Assembly: GCA_035235625.1 (NCBI GenBank)
Contig: CP141142.1
Span: 40,031,644-40,095,643, forward strand
DNA length: 64,000 bases
Source: Saururus chinensis
Lineage: Eukaryota; Streptophyta; Magnoliopsida; Piperales; Saururaceae
Direction of reading: 5' to 3'
Both the position numbers and the translations under genes were made by a program. Below, one piece after another: positions 1 to 14,552 of this stretch (positions are counted from its first letter, which is position 1; every line of letters starts with the position of its first letter). The notes beneath the pieces were generated by a model. The model saw only the letters and a list, made by a program, of their open reading frames with translations, had not been told where the DNA came from and searched no databases.

Positions 1-361
1 ATTGGGTATTGATAAGGATAGCCTGTTTTCCTTTAGGTCATGGGTCCTGTAACCCTTTTTTGCTAATATGTAAACTTTTTTAAACAATACAAAAAAGACT
101 TCTTAATTGTCAATGTGCCACTATTTACTGTTTATTTTAGTTAACGACAATCACTCTCTTTTCTTCTTCCTCCTTCGTACCTCATCCTCTAGTCCTGTCC
201 TATCGTTGCTGCTGCAATTGTTTTTGGGATGATCGGTTCAATTTTGGCCATGGCTAGTCTCCCCTTGCTAGCAGGCTACAACCAGCCCCTAGTCACCATT
301 TATAGCTTTAGAGCCAAGTCTTTTTCCTTGACCCTGACTTGATCTAAGGTCATCTTCTCGG
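1..361. other. Gene-free DNA left of the transposon nest
   Basis: No coding region or recognisable repeat is seen. Its last five bases (357-361, CTCGG) are the left target-site duplication of the family-A LTR that follows. Confidence 0.5.
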
Positions 362-3300
362 TGTAATATCTTAAATTTTGTTAGGTTTCTAAACATATAG
401 AAAATAGTATATTGACCCCTCATATTCTTAGTTTAAAAAAATCTACAGTATATGGAATTTAAGATTGAAATGTATGTGGTTAGAAAATAGACAAAAAGAA
501 TTTTGAAACGCCACAAAAATGCATGAACTGGAGTTTAGATGAGGGAGTTATGACTGTTTAAAATTGAACATATTGTACATGACCTGTTTACCTGATTTAG
601 ATGTGTATTTGAGCCGTTTAAGTCATTTTGTGGGCCAAGTTATTTATAGTGATAGAAATTATTAAAATATAGCACCTTAGCCCAACTTCTAAAGGGATTA
701 GGGTTCCTAATCCCCATGTTTATAAAAAGGCCACCTAGGGCTTATTTTGGGGAAGCGTTTGGCCCTAAGGCGGGGAAGAGAGAGAAGAGTGTCGCTTGAG
801 AAGTTTCGGCAAGTCTAGTCAGGGACAGGCCGATGGCAAGGAGGAGTGAGATAGAAGATCAGCAGTGGATCAACGACAACCCAACGTTTGAGGTAGGATC
901 GTTGAATTGTCCTTGAGTTTAGTGTATAGTTAGTTTGGTTGTTAAAAACCAATTATTTATTAATAATTAATGAGAGGAATAGTGCAAAAGAAGGGGAGCC
1001 GAATTGCCAGCCCACCTCCATCAGGTGACCAACTTTCTATTGCCGGTTGGACACTCTACCCAGGTTGCCGGTAATTAATAATATGATTTTTTTTATATCA
1101 GGGAGGAACACACAAGTTTTTCCTCAATATGCTCTTTTTCGGCCGAAAGGTATAGGATGGTCACAGATCCGGCGAGTAGAGCTAGATTTTTGGCTCTGCT
1201 CTCATGACGATCATTGCATGATAGCTGACCACCATGAATGGTGTTTCCTCTAGCAAGATTTGAAAATAGACATCAATGAGGCAACATAAGGAGGAACAGA
1301 ACGTGAGTGGAGAAGATAGTCATGCGGGTTTGGATTTGGATTTGGATTCAGGCTAGCAACAGGATTTGGACTTCCAGATTGGCCGTGTGATGGCAATCCG
1401 GTTGAGCCCGCCCCTCGCTAGACTGTGATAGGCAATTAGCAACATCCTTTGATAAATCTCACGAAAAAAATAGAAAGGGATGCCCTTTGGCCCTCGACCG
1501 GCGACCAGACGACAGCGGGGCTAGGGTCGTTGGTTTCGCCACGCACATGTGGTCCAACTAGGCAAAGCCCTCACTCTGTCATTGTGGCTAGTAGGCCTCT
1601 GGCCGGCTGTAAGGGAGACGACCTAAGATGTGGGTTGTCGGGCCCAGGTCCGAGTTAGGTAACCCAATCCGTTTTGGTGAGAGCTAGGTACAGTCCAAAC
1701 TAACAAAATAAACTAAACTGGGTCTGGTTCATTGAGTTAAAATAGTAAAAGAAAATTGAAAAAAATTACAAATGACCGTGAGAGCATGTAGAGTATCTTG
1801 ACCAAGCTTCAAACTGGGGAAAAATCCTAGAGGATTTGAAATGACTAATTATGTAAGAGTTGAATCATAAATTTTTTTAATAACCCGATTTAGGGGCTCC
1901 GAGCCTTATGAGTAGGTTTAAAAAATTAAAAAAAAATCATTGATAGGTGCATGTACCCTAATTATAGACCAATGCACAACCTAGGAAAAAATCCCAATAA
2001 ATGATAAGTGACTATATTACCCCTAGGGTTAAGGTAAAATTGTTAAATAAACCAAGGTTAGTTCAAAGGGTTTACAACCCCGTTAAACGGAAAGAAAATT
2101 ACCTCAGGTCCATAACATCAAGGAGTATCCCTGAGATTAGTTTTGGACTTATTAGGATTTAGAGATGCCCTAAACAAAACGATAGACATATCCCTATGAG
2201 TGAACTAACCCACATTCGTGTGAATGGAATTAACAGGCAAAGTTCATATTGAAACCTCTTGAAAGGTCAAAGACTGACCCAAAAATGGAGAGGACCACAT
2301 CCAATATGGAAAAATTATCATAATGCCCTCATGTGCATTGTAACCTATTTTCATGAAAATACTATCTCCTAACTCAAAGAGAGTTAGGGCATGAGAATAC
2401 AGATATTTTTAGTGCTATAATTGAGTTTGGGCCTTAGTATTATGATTCATTTAGACCTGTGTGGGTCTGTATTATTTATGCTTTCATTTTCTTTAATATT
2501 TGCTATTGTTGTCACGATAGTAATTTATCACTAGCTTAATATTAATGAATGGGATTATATGGCTTTGGATTGGGTGAGAACACCTAATCAAAATAAATAC
2601 TAAAATACCCTCAAAAGGGTTTTGGACTAATTCATAGAGTGAACAAGGCCTTTGATCTGACGATTTGCCTTAGTTAATGAACTGACGACATTTTGAGTTT
2701 TAACCATAGTCTAGATGAGACTGATAGGGTTTGAGATAATCATTCAGAATCCTTACTTATTGATGAGCAGGATAGAAAATGGTTTTTCCAAGTCTTAGCT
2801 CTGTTGAGGAGCTATTGATTTGGCTCTGAAGTTGCACATCCCCATTGGAGGGAGCTTTGCATGAGCTTGGCTTACCACCAATTTATTCATAATCGTTTAG
2901 TGTACACATATTTAGATAAACTCACATCCTGTTGGTTGGCTTTTCCTGCCACTTCTATTCATGTGCAGTTGTAGGTCATGTTCTTCCACACCGGTCAAGT
3001 CCTTATGGAATAGGTTGGGTTATGGCACTTCCTAGTTGTCATGCCCAGCACACGCCACCCCCGAGCCAAACCTAATCCAAGGAGGAAGCGGCACGCGGCG
3101 AAGTATAGTTGGATTGAGAAAGACTTAACCTATCCTAGGGTAGAACACACTTCGGAGTTGCGCATGTATTCTTTGTACAAAAACAAAATGAGAAATAAAA
3201 TGACTACTAATTAAAATATTAATCCACTCATACCTATATACTTAGTCATAAATAAGCCAACACATGGCTAAAATAAGTCTAAGCCAACAATCGCTATATA

Positions 3301-5154
3301 GAAGTGTGAAGTATAGTTAAGTATATATAGATCTCAACATAACATAAACAAGCTATCATAAAACCTAACATCTTCATGAATCCCCTCTTAATGATCGGCG
3401 TCATCCACAAGCTCAACATAGAGTTCATCCAAATAACCTATATGGCACGACATGCAGCCCCAAAACAAAACACAAAAACAAAGTGGGGTGAGCTAAAGAT
3501 CAGTAAGAGTTTTAATTTGGAAAGTAAATTCATAATGAAAACACATACATGATCAACATAACATTCACTACATAATCAAACACTATGCCCATTCATCAAG
3601 GAATAATCACATGTACTTGTGCCACCTATGCATCATGTTATAATTTACATCCCATAAGCATCTACTCTTGCTACCTGCATATCATGCTATCTAAAATATA
3701 TTTCATCAACACATAGTCATATCACATACATATCATGCTATATATAACATATCCCATCAACTCATAGTCATGCCACCTGCATATCATGCTATATATAATA
3801 TATTTCATTAACACATAGTCTTGCCACCTGCATATCATGCTATATATAACATATTTCATTAATATATAGTCATGCTACAAACCATATTCCATAAGCACAT
3901 ATTATGCCACCTGTGCATCATGGGTTTATCCATAGCTCATAACACATATACACCTTATGTGTAAACATATGAAACTCATTATCATAATCACATCCTATAT
4001 GAATCATTCTCAACACAAACATATCATGCATATTCATTTCTCAATAAAAACATTCACCATGTAACATCAAGTGCATCAACTGTACACCATCCTACATATT
4101 CATGCAAATCATACCATAATCACATGTATAAAATAAGCTTCATTGTTCCTACACAAATTGTGCCAATGAGCGTTATCTCCCACACACATGCAATAAATCA
4201 ATGATAAATATCTTTCAATTGAGAAAAACTATCAACCTGCTCACTGAGGACAATCTCTAGCTAGGAAGGGCAGAATTCGTATAAAATGAAAACTAGTGCG
4301 GTTTAGGTAGGTTCCATGACTAAAAAGGTACTTCCTGCTCACCCAAGATAATTGTTAGCGGGGAAGGTCCGAATTCTAAAAAGGAAAATTGGAGCAGCCT
4401 GCTCACCCAGAAATAACCTTGCAAGGGAGAGTCTGAATTCCTTAAAAGGAAAACTAGAGCAATCGTGGTAAGCCGGTGCACACGAACATATCATTCTAAA
4501 TTCTCGGGGTCCAAATAACTCATCAAATAAACTCAAATAGGTAAACTGCTTCATCTCAACCTGGGGAGGCACCACATTCTCGAAGGAACATAAAATAAAA
4601 AATATGTCCTTTGGACCCAAAACCAATTCAATAAGCCTCCAAACGATTAATTGGGCATCCCATGGCATCCAAATACATCCAATCATTTAATCACGGCTAA
4701 TCATGATTATTCTTATTTACAAATTATTTTAATGATGCAGGCAACATAGTACACACGCGAGTAAAAAATAAATGAGTCTAAGTGTAAGTAAATATACTCA
4801 AAGTCCATATGTTTATGAAACATGATCCATTTGTGTCACACTAAAGCATATAAGTCTATGCAATAGTGTACATAAGTGGCAGTGTTCAAAACCTAAGCTA
4901 AAATATGTGAAGCATGGTCAAGCTATAATCAATGGTAAATATTCAAACACTTATAATATATCATAGTCCTATCTAACTGAAATCATGGAGTAAATATATA
5001 GAAAACATCGAAATAAGAGTTCAAAATAAATATAATATCATGCTAGTCCTAGACAAGTATAATATATCCATGTTTAAGCTAAAACAGGTGAAACATGAGT
5101 CACCCTAAATCAATATAACATAAGCAAGCATATATACATAAGCATGGTCAAAAC

Positions 5155-6561
5155 TGTAACGCCCTGACCCAAGCCGGGGCCCAAATAATCTCTAATAAGA
5201 ATTTTTCTTTCCTTAAGGCAGGAATCATCATCTGTGTGCGAGAGGTACAACGTTCATCTACGCACTATGAAGCTTCAAGGCTTCCTTATACGTAGACTCA
5301 GGTTGTAACGATCATATACACACAACGAAGCTTCATAGTTTGTTGCATGTAAATTAGAATAAAACTTATTATTATAATTATTTGGATTGGGCCAACGTTG
5401 CCATGTAGTTAGTTGCCTAAGTACGTATTAGATATTATTCCAATACGATTGCATTCGAACATAGTTCTACCTAACGGCTATTACATACCTCAAGCAACAC
5501 AAAATCACATACATTAAAATACGTATATACTGATATCCAATCAAAATCATACTAAAATTTGTAATCTACTGGAGTCAAGCAGAAGATTGCTTCTCTCGTT
5601 GTGACCTAGCAACTGCAAAAAGAACCTCATCTTATTCGTGACCCATTTTTCTTTCTCTGGCGCTCAAAGATGATGGGTAGGGCCTCTCCTTATATTAGGG
5701 CATTTCCTCCTCATATAGTCTTCAACTGAAGAAATGATCACTCTATTACGTAGAGCATGCTCAATTTAGTCAATAATAGCTCTTGAACAGACTAAATCGG
5801 AGCTAGGATGCTCAGAAACGGAGAAAAAAAAGTTTGTTAGTGCTCGAAGACAACGGGCAGAACCACTCCTTCTCTTGGGGTGTTTCCTCATACGGTCTCC
5901 AACTCAAATAAAAGAACACTCCATTGCGTAGAGCACACTTGATTTACTTAAGAATGCCTCTTGAACGGCCTTAATCGGACTCAGAACGCTCATAAATAGA
6001 GGGAAATGAGCTCTAGTCTCAAAATGGAGGAGAATGAGGTATTTATAGCCCCCGAGCCGCTATTTTAAACCACGGCGCTGCAAAACCGCGGCGCCCGTCG
6101 TTTCAAGCCCCGTGCGCGCTCGATGCATCACCTGTACATCGCGGCCATGCAATACGCGCGCTGCAGGCACACGTGCTGCCCGCGCATCTGTCGCGCACGC
6201 CTTATTTTATTTTATTTTATTTTTAAAACACATCTTCAAATGCGTGTAACTTCCTACCCCAGATTCACATGTTCTTGGTACCGTTGGACTCGTATCAACA
6301 ACCCCTTTGATACTAACCTACTTAAAGCAGTATATCTTGCTCTTTTCAAGTGGGTTTTGCCTATTTTCCATGCTTTTCGAGGTCATAAATTTCAGTCCCG
6401 ACCTCCGTTTAGCCCGTTCTTTGATTCATTACGCTCATTTCTTCGAGCACTACTCATATACGAAGGTTTAAACCTCTAAAACTCTCTATAATTTATCAAA
6501 AAAATCTACTAATTACCTCTAACCCCCATGGCTAAACATAATTAGAAAAGCGGGGTGTTAA
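5155..6561 (+). mobile_element. Solo LTR, family C, nested in the family-B LTR
   Basis: This 1.4-kb LTR starts TGTAACGCCCTGACCCAAGC and ends ...GCGGGGTGTTAA; the expected terminal TTACA is decayed. Perfect 5-bp flanks AAAAC occur at 5150-5154 and 6562-6566. It carries the motif ttgcctaagtacgta near 5415, shared with families A and D. No internal coding region or second LTR is present. Confidence 0.75.
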
Positions 6562-7984
6562 AAAACCTACTAGAATCATCAAATGAATTATAAAGAAGTC
6601 ATCAAACATGGATGTAAAACAAGGAGGATATCATACTAAATTAAAAAAGTATAATCCTAATCATGTTTGAGTTAAATCATAATTTAAAGAAGGTTATCAT
6701 ACAGTCACAGTAGCAATATAGGTAATACTAACTCATTTTAGTAAAAAAGAATTAGATTTATTAGATTTATGAGAAGAGAACAAGAAATGACCAAAACACA
6801 CAAAACTAGACTAAGGCACCAAAACTGCCATTTAGCCATTCGAACACCCTGTCGGGCCATTCAAATGCCAGGCTAATTGATCGGCGAGATTGTAAGGACC
6901 TTCATCTCTAAACCAGTTTTTGGTTTCATTTAATTATTAATTATCGTGAGACTTACGCATTTTCTAATTTATTCGGCGATTTCGTGAATAAATAGTGTTT
7001 GTGATGGTTTTAACCAAAATTAACTTTAATATTAGTGATTTGAAAATAAATGTGAATTTTTGGGATTTTTTTGAATTTTTACTATTTTTTCAAAAATTAG
7101 GGTTTTGGCGGGACCCCTCTGGGCCCCACAGTCGAAATTTCGGTTTTTGGGTCAAATGAATCCAGATGTCTACCTAAGGTTATACAAAAATTTTTAGAAT
7201 TTTATTAGGCTTAATTAGTGCTTAAATTTGTAAAATACTCATTTTTAGCCTACTTTTCCTATTTTCACCCCATAACTTAACCATACATACCCCAACCCTT
7301 GCTATAAAAGGGCAAACCTGAGCCATTTTCATTTTTGGGAATCGGCTAAGGAGGGAGGGCTGGCCTAATCCCTAATTAGGCCCAAATTAGAAGCCGATTA
7401 AGTTAAGCTTACTCTAATTAAGCACTAAACCCTACTTTCTTCTTAATCTCTTCCAAAATCTACCATTTTCCCCTTGTTTCAATTCGTTTTTGGACATCAA
7501 AAACTACTGATTTGTGTTTTACTACAAACCCTAAGATTCAAAATTCGATTTTTACTATCAACAAGCCCTAGATCTAAGATTTAATTAGGAATTTCTTGGG
7601 TAAATCAATTTTTAATAGAGTTTAATTCAAACTCATTGTGTTTTCAAGGATTTCAAGAAGGGTGACTCTCCAATCCGAGCTTAATCAAATGCTGAGGTAA
7701 TGGGTCTTCGAAATCTCAGTTTATCCATGGTAAAATTCTTAATTTTTGGCTTATTTCAAATGGAGTTGCTTGATTTGGTGTGTTAATGTAATATTAGAAA
7801 ATAGAATTATTTAATCCCAATTTCTTAGGGTTTTACATTATTATGATATGGTTTAACTTTCTGGAAGTCAAGAAGGACTTTTGATGATGATTAGGGTGTT
7901 AGATGTGGATTTGAAGTGTTATCAATGGTGTTTCGGTTTGGATTTGCAAAAGGAAGAAGATGATTCAGTTCTGCCTTGTTGGCA

Positions 7985-8147
7985 TTCGAACGGCCCTTCT
8001 GGGCGTTCGAACGGCAACACTGTCAAAATGACAGTTTTTCAGTTCAGCCGATCGAACGGCCTGCTAGGCGTTCGAATGGCCAAACTGTGAATTTCAAATT
8101 TTTACATTTAACTGATCGAAAGGCCTGAAGGGCATTTGAACGGCTAC
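7985..8147. repeat. Three imperfect palindromes of the type GAACGGCC...GGCGTTCGAA
   Basis: Blocks at about 7985-8011, 8051-8077 and 8113-8140 each contain a forward TTCGAACGGCC-like arm, a 4-6 base loop and the reverse arm. Degenerate single arms also occur in the host LTR at about 6838-6872 and 10365-10393. They lie within the minus-strand family-B LTR and its host copy. Confidence 0.6.
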
Positions 8148-9383
8148 ACAACAGATTGGTATTCTAATGCATGATGTTTATTTCGATGATTCTACTTTAA
8201 CTTGCCAATTTTATATGAATGTGGAGTGTTTTGAGCCATATTATGCTACTGAAAATGCATGTTATTGAGGTTGTGAAGTTGGGATATATGCTTAGAGATT
8301 TATCGAATGACTTATGTTTTATGGCATGATGTTGGAATTGTCATCTTGAAATTGTGAATGGTTGATTTCCTATGGTTGAGCATATTTTCAGTAGGACTAC
8401 AACCTATTATTGGACTGATTTGTCATGATAGAGTGTGGTTAGTTGGTGTGTGGATGTTGGTGAATACCATGACTCAATGATGAAATAAGTGATGTTATAT
8501 GTGTTTAGCCTTTGTGGTTGAGTTTTGAATTGGGATACGATTTCAACGATTCTTCTTCTATGATTTCCGTTGGAATTCATGTTTAGATGGAAATTCACAT
8601 GTGTAGTGTGGTAGTGAGTCTAATTTCAAGCATATTGGCATGCATTGTGTGGAATGCTTCTACTAGTTACACACACACACATGTGGGGGTTAAATGATGA
8701 TGTTGAAGCTTGATATTGTGATTATGAATGATGCATTAGAGGCTGATGAGAGCACTTATCATGGATTAGGATTCATGTATGCCTTGTCCACGTATGTATC
8801 ATGCTGCATGCATCATGAAAATAGATTTCCAATTGATGCTTCATCGAGGTTAATCGAATTTGACCGATTGGATGCAATGTGGTTAAATTATGTGCCGGAT
8901 TGATCGGTCGTGGATTAATCGTAAGTTGATTGGTCCGAAAGGACATGTTTTGATTTGAGTTCTTGTGTGGAACGAGTGCACTCCCCAGGTTGAATCTAAT
9001 TAAATGGGATTACGTGGGGACGAGTTGTGTACTTGTCTTGCGGATTATGAGAATGTTATTATGAGTGTCATCTGGACCCTGAGAATCCAATGTGGTACGC
9101 CGTGTGCACCCCGCTACCACGTGTTCTAGGGTTCTCTGTGTGAGAACTCGGGCTCTTCCCTCTGCAGGAGATGTCCCTGGGCGAACACCCCTGCTCTAGA
9201 TTCTCTGTGTGAGAATGGGACATCCTTGGCCAGGATCGTCTAGGGCGAGCAGTTTCATTAGGGATTGACAACCCCGATCTTTCTTGAATTCTTGTGTAGA
9301 ATTTTGGACCATGACACGCCTTCGTGGCCTTGTCTATGCTCCCATCTGTGTGACACCAAATTTGTGATTACTCCTTGATGGAG

Positions 9384-9717
9384 GTTGTTATGATATAATG
9401 CATGTGGGAATATGTATGTTAGAAATACATCTATGAAGGTTGATTATGATATGATGCATGTGGGAATATGTATGTTAGAGATACATCCATGCAGGTTGAT
9501 TTTGATATGATGCATGTGGGAATATGTATGTTAGAGATACATCCATGCAGGTTGATTATGATATGATGCATGTGGGAATATGTATGTTAGAGATACATCC
9601 ATGCAGGTTGATTTTGATATGATGCATGTGTGAATATGTATTTTAGAGATACATCCATGCAGGTTGTTATGATATAATGCATGTGGGAATATGTATATTA
9701 AATATACATCCATGCAG
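9384..9717. repeat. Minisatellite, six units of 55-56 bp
   Basis: Units start at 9384, 9439, 9495, 9551, 9607 and 9663, each opening with GTTG(A)TTATGATAT and containing gcatgtgggaatatgta. The four middle units are nearly identical and the outer ones are diverged. It is internal to the family-B LTR at 6891-10354. A long antisense open frame here is a by-product of a period not divisible by three. Confidence 0.92.
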
Positions 9718-12098
9718 GTTGATTATGCACCATGATGTAGTGTTAGGTGATATGTATGTGTGATCAAAAAATGATGCATCATGTAAATCTTTGATCTAAA
9801 CGACTATATTGCTATGCTATTGTATTTTTCAATGTTGCTAGTGATATTAAAAACCATTGCAGAGTTTGTTAAACTCACCCCTCTTTCTTGTGTTTTGATT
9901 TGGGGCTGCGTGGTGCGACATGCAGACGGACAAGATCTCCTCTTTGAGGAAAGGTCGGAGATGGCTTGGATGTGATCTTGGAGATTGTTGTGTGACTTAT
10001 CTTCTTTGGTCTTATGTTTTATGTTAGAACCTTTGTGTAGGGTTCTTTGTTTTGGATTTATGTCACATTTTACAGTTGTTATGCTTATGACTTATTTTGA
10101 GCCGGTGTGGGCTTTACTTAACTAAGCATGTGAGTTTGAGATTATTTGTTTACTTTGTGATAAGCAACACTCTTTCTTCCCTTTTATTTACTCTTGCTCA
10201 AAGGATTGTGCGTACTCCATATTTCTGTTAATCGCCCATGGTTAGGGTTAAGTCTTCCGCTAGATCATTTCTCAATCTTCCTTCGTCGCCCCCGCGCGCT
10301 TGATCGGCCCTTGGACTGGGTTCGGCTCGGGTCGGGCATCGCCGGGGCGTGGCACAGATAGTTCATTCAAATACCTATTAGGCCATTCAAATGCCCTTAA
10401 CAATTCATTTTTTGCCCATTTACTGGTTCGTATTTAACCTTCTAAAATTCAAACAAAAAGTATTCCAAAATTCAAGATAAATTCCAAAATTACTATAAAA
10501 TATCATAATATCAAAATATAACCCTAGAACATGATAGATCTAATCATTTTCATGCTTAAATCACGAGAACCCACATAAACTTACAAGCATGCAATCCAAT
10601 GGATAAAACCACACAAAATGAAATTTCCTTACCTCTATGAAGTTCTTAGATCTATAAAAAAGCTTGAATCCTCAAGAAATCCTACCCAAAATTAGGGTTT
10701 TTATTAAAATTTACTAAAAGTCAACTGATTTGGTTAAGTAAAATTAAAAATAGGTCGATCTAGAGTATCATTTGGTTAAAAATAAAAATCACCCATTTAG
10801 GGTTTTAAATTGAAATTAAAAATAAGATTTTTTTAATGGAAGAAATTAAGAATCCATTTGGAGGAAATGAAGATAAGAAGAATTAAGACCAAAATCGGAA
10901 GATTATGATGATTAGGGCAGGAAACTCACATAAATTGGATTTTCCTCTTTAGGAAATAGGGGTAGAGCACCTCCTTCTCCCTTGCACAGCCCTTCCCAAA
11001 ATAGGCAAGTGGCTAAGTTTTTCCTGAAATAGTAAGGTTTGGGCTACGTTTACAAACTATTGAGCAGTAAAATAGGGTAAAATGCCCAAAGTGGTTAATT
11101 AAGGTTATTTTATGGCTAAAAACGAGTTTAATCAATCCAAAACATACTGATATAAATAGTTAAAGTTTAGGAGTCATGTGGGTGGGTCACACTCTATCTA
11201 AGGTGGGCTTAGGGCCCATGGCGGGGTCCACACCCATAATTAAGGGGAAAATACCATAAAATTTATAAAATTCTTAAAAATTAGATAAATCAAGTTTGAT
11301 ATTATAACTTATAAAATAAAATTAAACCTTATTAAAACCATAATTACTAACTCTTAACTAGAGGCGTTAACGAGCTTAGTTGAGCTGAGTATTAGGCTAT
11401 TACGGCTCGAGCTCGAATTGTTGAAGCTCGGCTCGAAGCTCGAATAAGCTATAACCTTTCAGCTCGAGTTTGGATTGAATTAGAAATCCAAAGCTTGACT
11501 CAAGCTCGAGCTCGAACTTGAATAAGTGAATCATGAGCTTAGTCTTGAACTGGGCTCAAACTAAAAAAATAAAAATAATCTACATATAAATCTAAAGTAT
11601 ATAAAGTATCACACATACTAATATGCTTTTAGTAGTAAATATTAATAAATATACTTCAACAAGTATTATGATTGCACCTTGAACATCTAATTATAGTCAC
11701 TATGAAAGAAGAAAACTATGACAAATAAGTTTTAGTTACATATGCTCAAAAAATGCAACATTACTATTTTCCACTCTTTATGTGCATATAATCACTAAAA
11801 AAGATGTAAAAATAAAAAATCATTTAGGCAACATTGTTATCTACTTCTTCGTGTTTTCTTTTCTTTACATGTTTATAAATCACTAATAAAAAAGCTATTA
11901 TTTAGCCTTAGTGTGCCTCTAAAAAATTCTAAAGTTACATGTAAAAAGATATACATTTTGTAAGATGAGGACGGTCCCAGAATCATGCTTCAACTTTTAA
12001 AAAAATATATAATCATTCTTTTATAAACTAAAGTTGGTCCACAAATGTCATGCTTCTTTTACAAGTATTTTTAAGTATATTAGTGTGATATCATGTTG

Positions 12099-12198
12099 AC
12101 CCTCTGTCATATACTTATAGCTCCATTTGGTTTTTGAATTGAACTATTTAGTTCATCTTCAAGAATTAAATAAAGCTATTAATTTGGGACAAAAGGAG
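12099..12198. mobile_element. Stowaway-like MITE, decayed
   Basis: The left end reads ccctctgtcatatacttata and the right end ttaatttgggacaaaaggag followed by TA; they are approximate inverted repeats around 'agctccatttgg'. The left TA is lost. Confidence 0.5.
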
Positions 12199-12926
12199 TA
12201 TATTAGTGTTTCTGCTGCTAATTTTTTTATTTTATAAAATATATATAATATATAAAAATGATATATACATTACAATTTAACAAGGATATATATCATTGTA
12301 ATGCCCGTGATTTTTCATACATTTTCCTCAAAATTCATGAAAAATTTTGCAATATAACTGCTATAAATCGGGAAAAATGACGAATATGAAACCTGTGAAA
12401 ATAATTTTTTTAATTTAAAACATAACACATCAGTTTTCCCATTTAAATTGTTACTCATTCGATCAAACATCATACGGCCAAACTAAACATACACAGGCGC
12501 TACTCGAAAACAAATGTACAAATAAATTGCTATGATCATAGACTTTAAATACAAATCTCTCCCAGGCATCCCTGAGTGCAAGTCCCATAACAGTCCACAG
12601 TCTGATCCAAACTAAAAGTCCAGAATACATACACATCTTAATTCACATCTCACTCAATACATCAGATCGTAGCACAAATAATAGCCGTAGTAAGTCAAGT
12701 GTATATTTGAGTCCAAGGGAATAAATCCATTGCGGAAGGAAGCATCCATCTCTAGGAGCTCTTAGACACAAACCTACAAAAGCCTCCCGAATAACGGGGC
12801 TAAAAAATAGGGTAATGAGTACTTTCATATTCAGTAGAAAAATACCCAATAGGAGAGTTTTAAATAGTGAACTCAGCAAATCCATACATAGATGCGTTCA
12901 TGCAACTCAAACATGAACAAACAGGC

Positions 12927-14552
12927 TGTAATAACCCTATTTTTTTGACACGTTATTTTATAAATTTTATTATTTAAGAATTTCCTAAGTCTGGTCATAA
13001 CAGACAAGAGTAATAAGTCAAAAATAAAAAAATTGGAGACCAGGAACAAAAGTTATGGCCTCGGGAAGCGTGCTCTAAAAACTAGCGGGACCCACTTCTA
13101 AAATATGGGTAAACCAGTCCATAAGTGGTCTAGTCTCGTAGGGCTCGTGAATACGAGCTCAAAGGTACCTAGAACGTGCAAAACAAAGTTCGAGATAGGA
13201 AGTTACATTTATTTGAAAGTTAAAAAAAAAATTCGGCTCATCGGCTCGATGCAGCACTCAGCTCAGCCGCGTGGCGCTCGAATGCGCGTGTCACGCGTGT
13301 GACGAACATGCATGTGATGAATGCGCATGTGAAAAACGTGTGTTCATCATGTGCACCCGTCGTTTCGGTGGCGGCGCCGCCGTTTTTGGCAGCGCCCGCC
13401 AGAAACCACCGCCGCCGTTTTTGGCAGTGCCCGCCAGAAACCACCGCCTTCATCCCTATTTAATCCCCTTCTTCGGCCAATTCTTCACCCACACTCCATT
13501 TCTTACCCTCTCACTATTTTTACCATTCCCTACCCATTTTAAGTCCGAATTACATGATCCAAGACCCGTTTCCTACTAAATCGAGGGTGCTCTACGCACC
13601 GGAAGGGTTATTTTCTTGAGGTGACCTCTCTAAAATCCAGAAAACCCTACCACATCCCTAATCCTCCCCTTTCTCCTTTTTACTGTTTCTGGACCATTTC
13701 AAACCCTTTTCAGCCCGTTCAAAAGCTATACCCCACTAAATCGAAGGTGTTCTACATGTTGGGACCATTATTTTGCCAAATTTCCTGCTCGAAGGAAGGA
13801 TCTTCTTTATATTCTACGAGGGGATTTCTTATACTCCACACGCATTATAGGTAGGCGGCTTTAAATTCTAATCGTATGTTGAGATTTTGACTCGCCAAAG
13901 CCTTGCTAAGGATTTTTTGAAAAGAAACTCTATCTTTAAAAACTTCTCCTCTTTCCAAAAAATTCTCCAAGTTTTGGGTAATCGTACCCTCTGGATAGTT
14001 CTTGGTTTCTTGAAACTAAGGATTATTATGATAATTTTGGATACCGCCAAATTTGGCTTCCAGTGCACACAAGACTGGGATATCATGGGAAATTCTCTTT
14101 CCTTCCGTCTCTCATTGCCCCATGAGCACGGGTGTAAGTCGTCTGGTATCGCGACATTCTGTGATGATGTTTTCAAACTTGTATCATTTTGTTTAAAAGA
14201 TTTTGAAAGAAAGATGACACAATATTTTTACATGCATATTTTTAGAAGTTAACTCAGCCTACTGGGTATAAATTTACTCACCCACCCTCAGATTATGTAG
14301 GTGTGTGTTTCGAATCTGTAGAAGCCGATGAAGAGCTTTTTTTTTTAAATTACAGTTTTGTACTTTTTTTGTATTTTTTGTAATTTTGGTATTGACTAAT
14401 GTATAAAGGCATGTTATGCCCAATTTTGGAAATCTTTATATAATAATACAAAGTATGTTGTAATTACTCTTTTGGTACACAGTGATCCTTGGCAATTGTA
14501 TTTAAAATTCGTTATATTTTCAAAAATCATTATGAATATGAGGGGTGTTACA
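12927..14552 (-). mobile_element. Solo LTR, family D, innermost element of the nest
   Basis: Boundaries are TGTAATAACCC... at 12927 and ...AGGGGTGTTACA at 14552; on the minus strand it starts TGTAACACCCCTCATATTC. Flanks CAGGC and CGGAC match at only three of five positions (two transitions). Stretches such as 'cgggacccact' and 'gggctcgtgaatacgag' (about 13085-13160) match the family-D LTR at 61051-62781 in the same order, and lengths agree (1.63 and 1.73 kb). Short frames at 13271-14252 are not recognised genes. Confidence 0.72.

Larger units (their letters stand above)
6891..10354 (-). mobile_element. Solo LTR, family B, minus strand
   Basis: Read on the minus strand it begins at 10354 with TGCCACGCCCCGGCGATGCC and ends at 6891 with ...GGTCCTTACA. 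Flanks are GAGAT (6886-6890) and CAGAT (10355-10359), one mismatch. Length is 3464 bp, like the reassembled family-B copy hosting it in the opposite orientation. It contains a 56-bp minisatellite (9384-9717) and short palindromes near 7985-8147. No gag or pol is seen. Confidence 0.78.

Noticed and set aside
9531-9713. Antisense frame with repeated peptide
   Set aside because: Generated by the 56-bp minisatellite in a solo LTR; no gene context.
6890-10356. Alternative LTR end at GGCACA (10356)
   Set aside because: Ending at 10354 gives a TSD with four of five matches (GAGAT/CAGAT); ending at 10356 gives GATAG with a poor match.
13271-14252. Several 60-120 aa frames in GC-rich sequence
   Set aside because: All fall inside the nested family-D LTR, with no domain and no splice structure.
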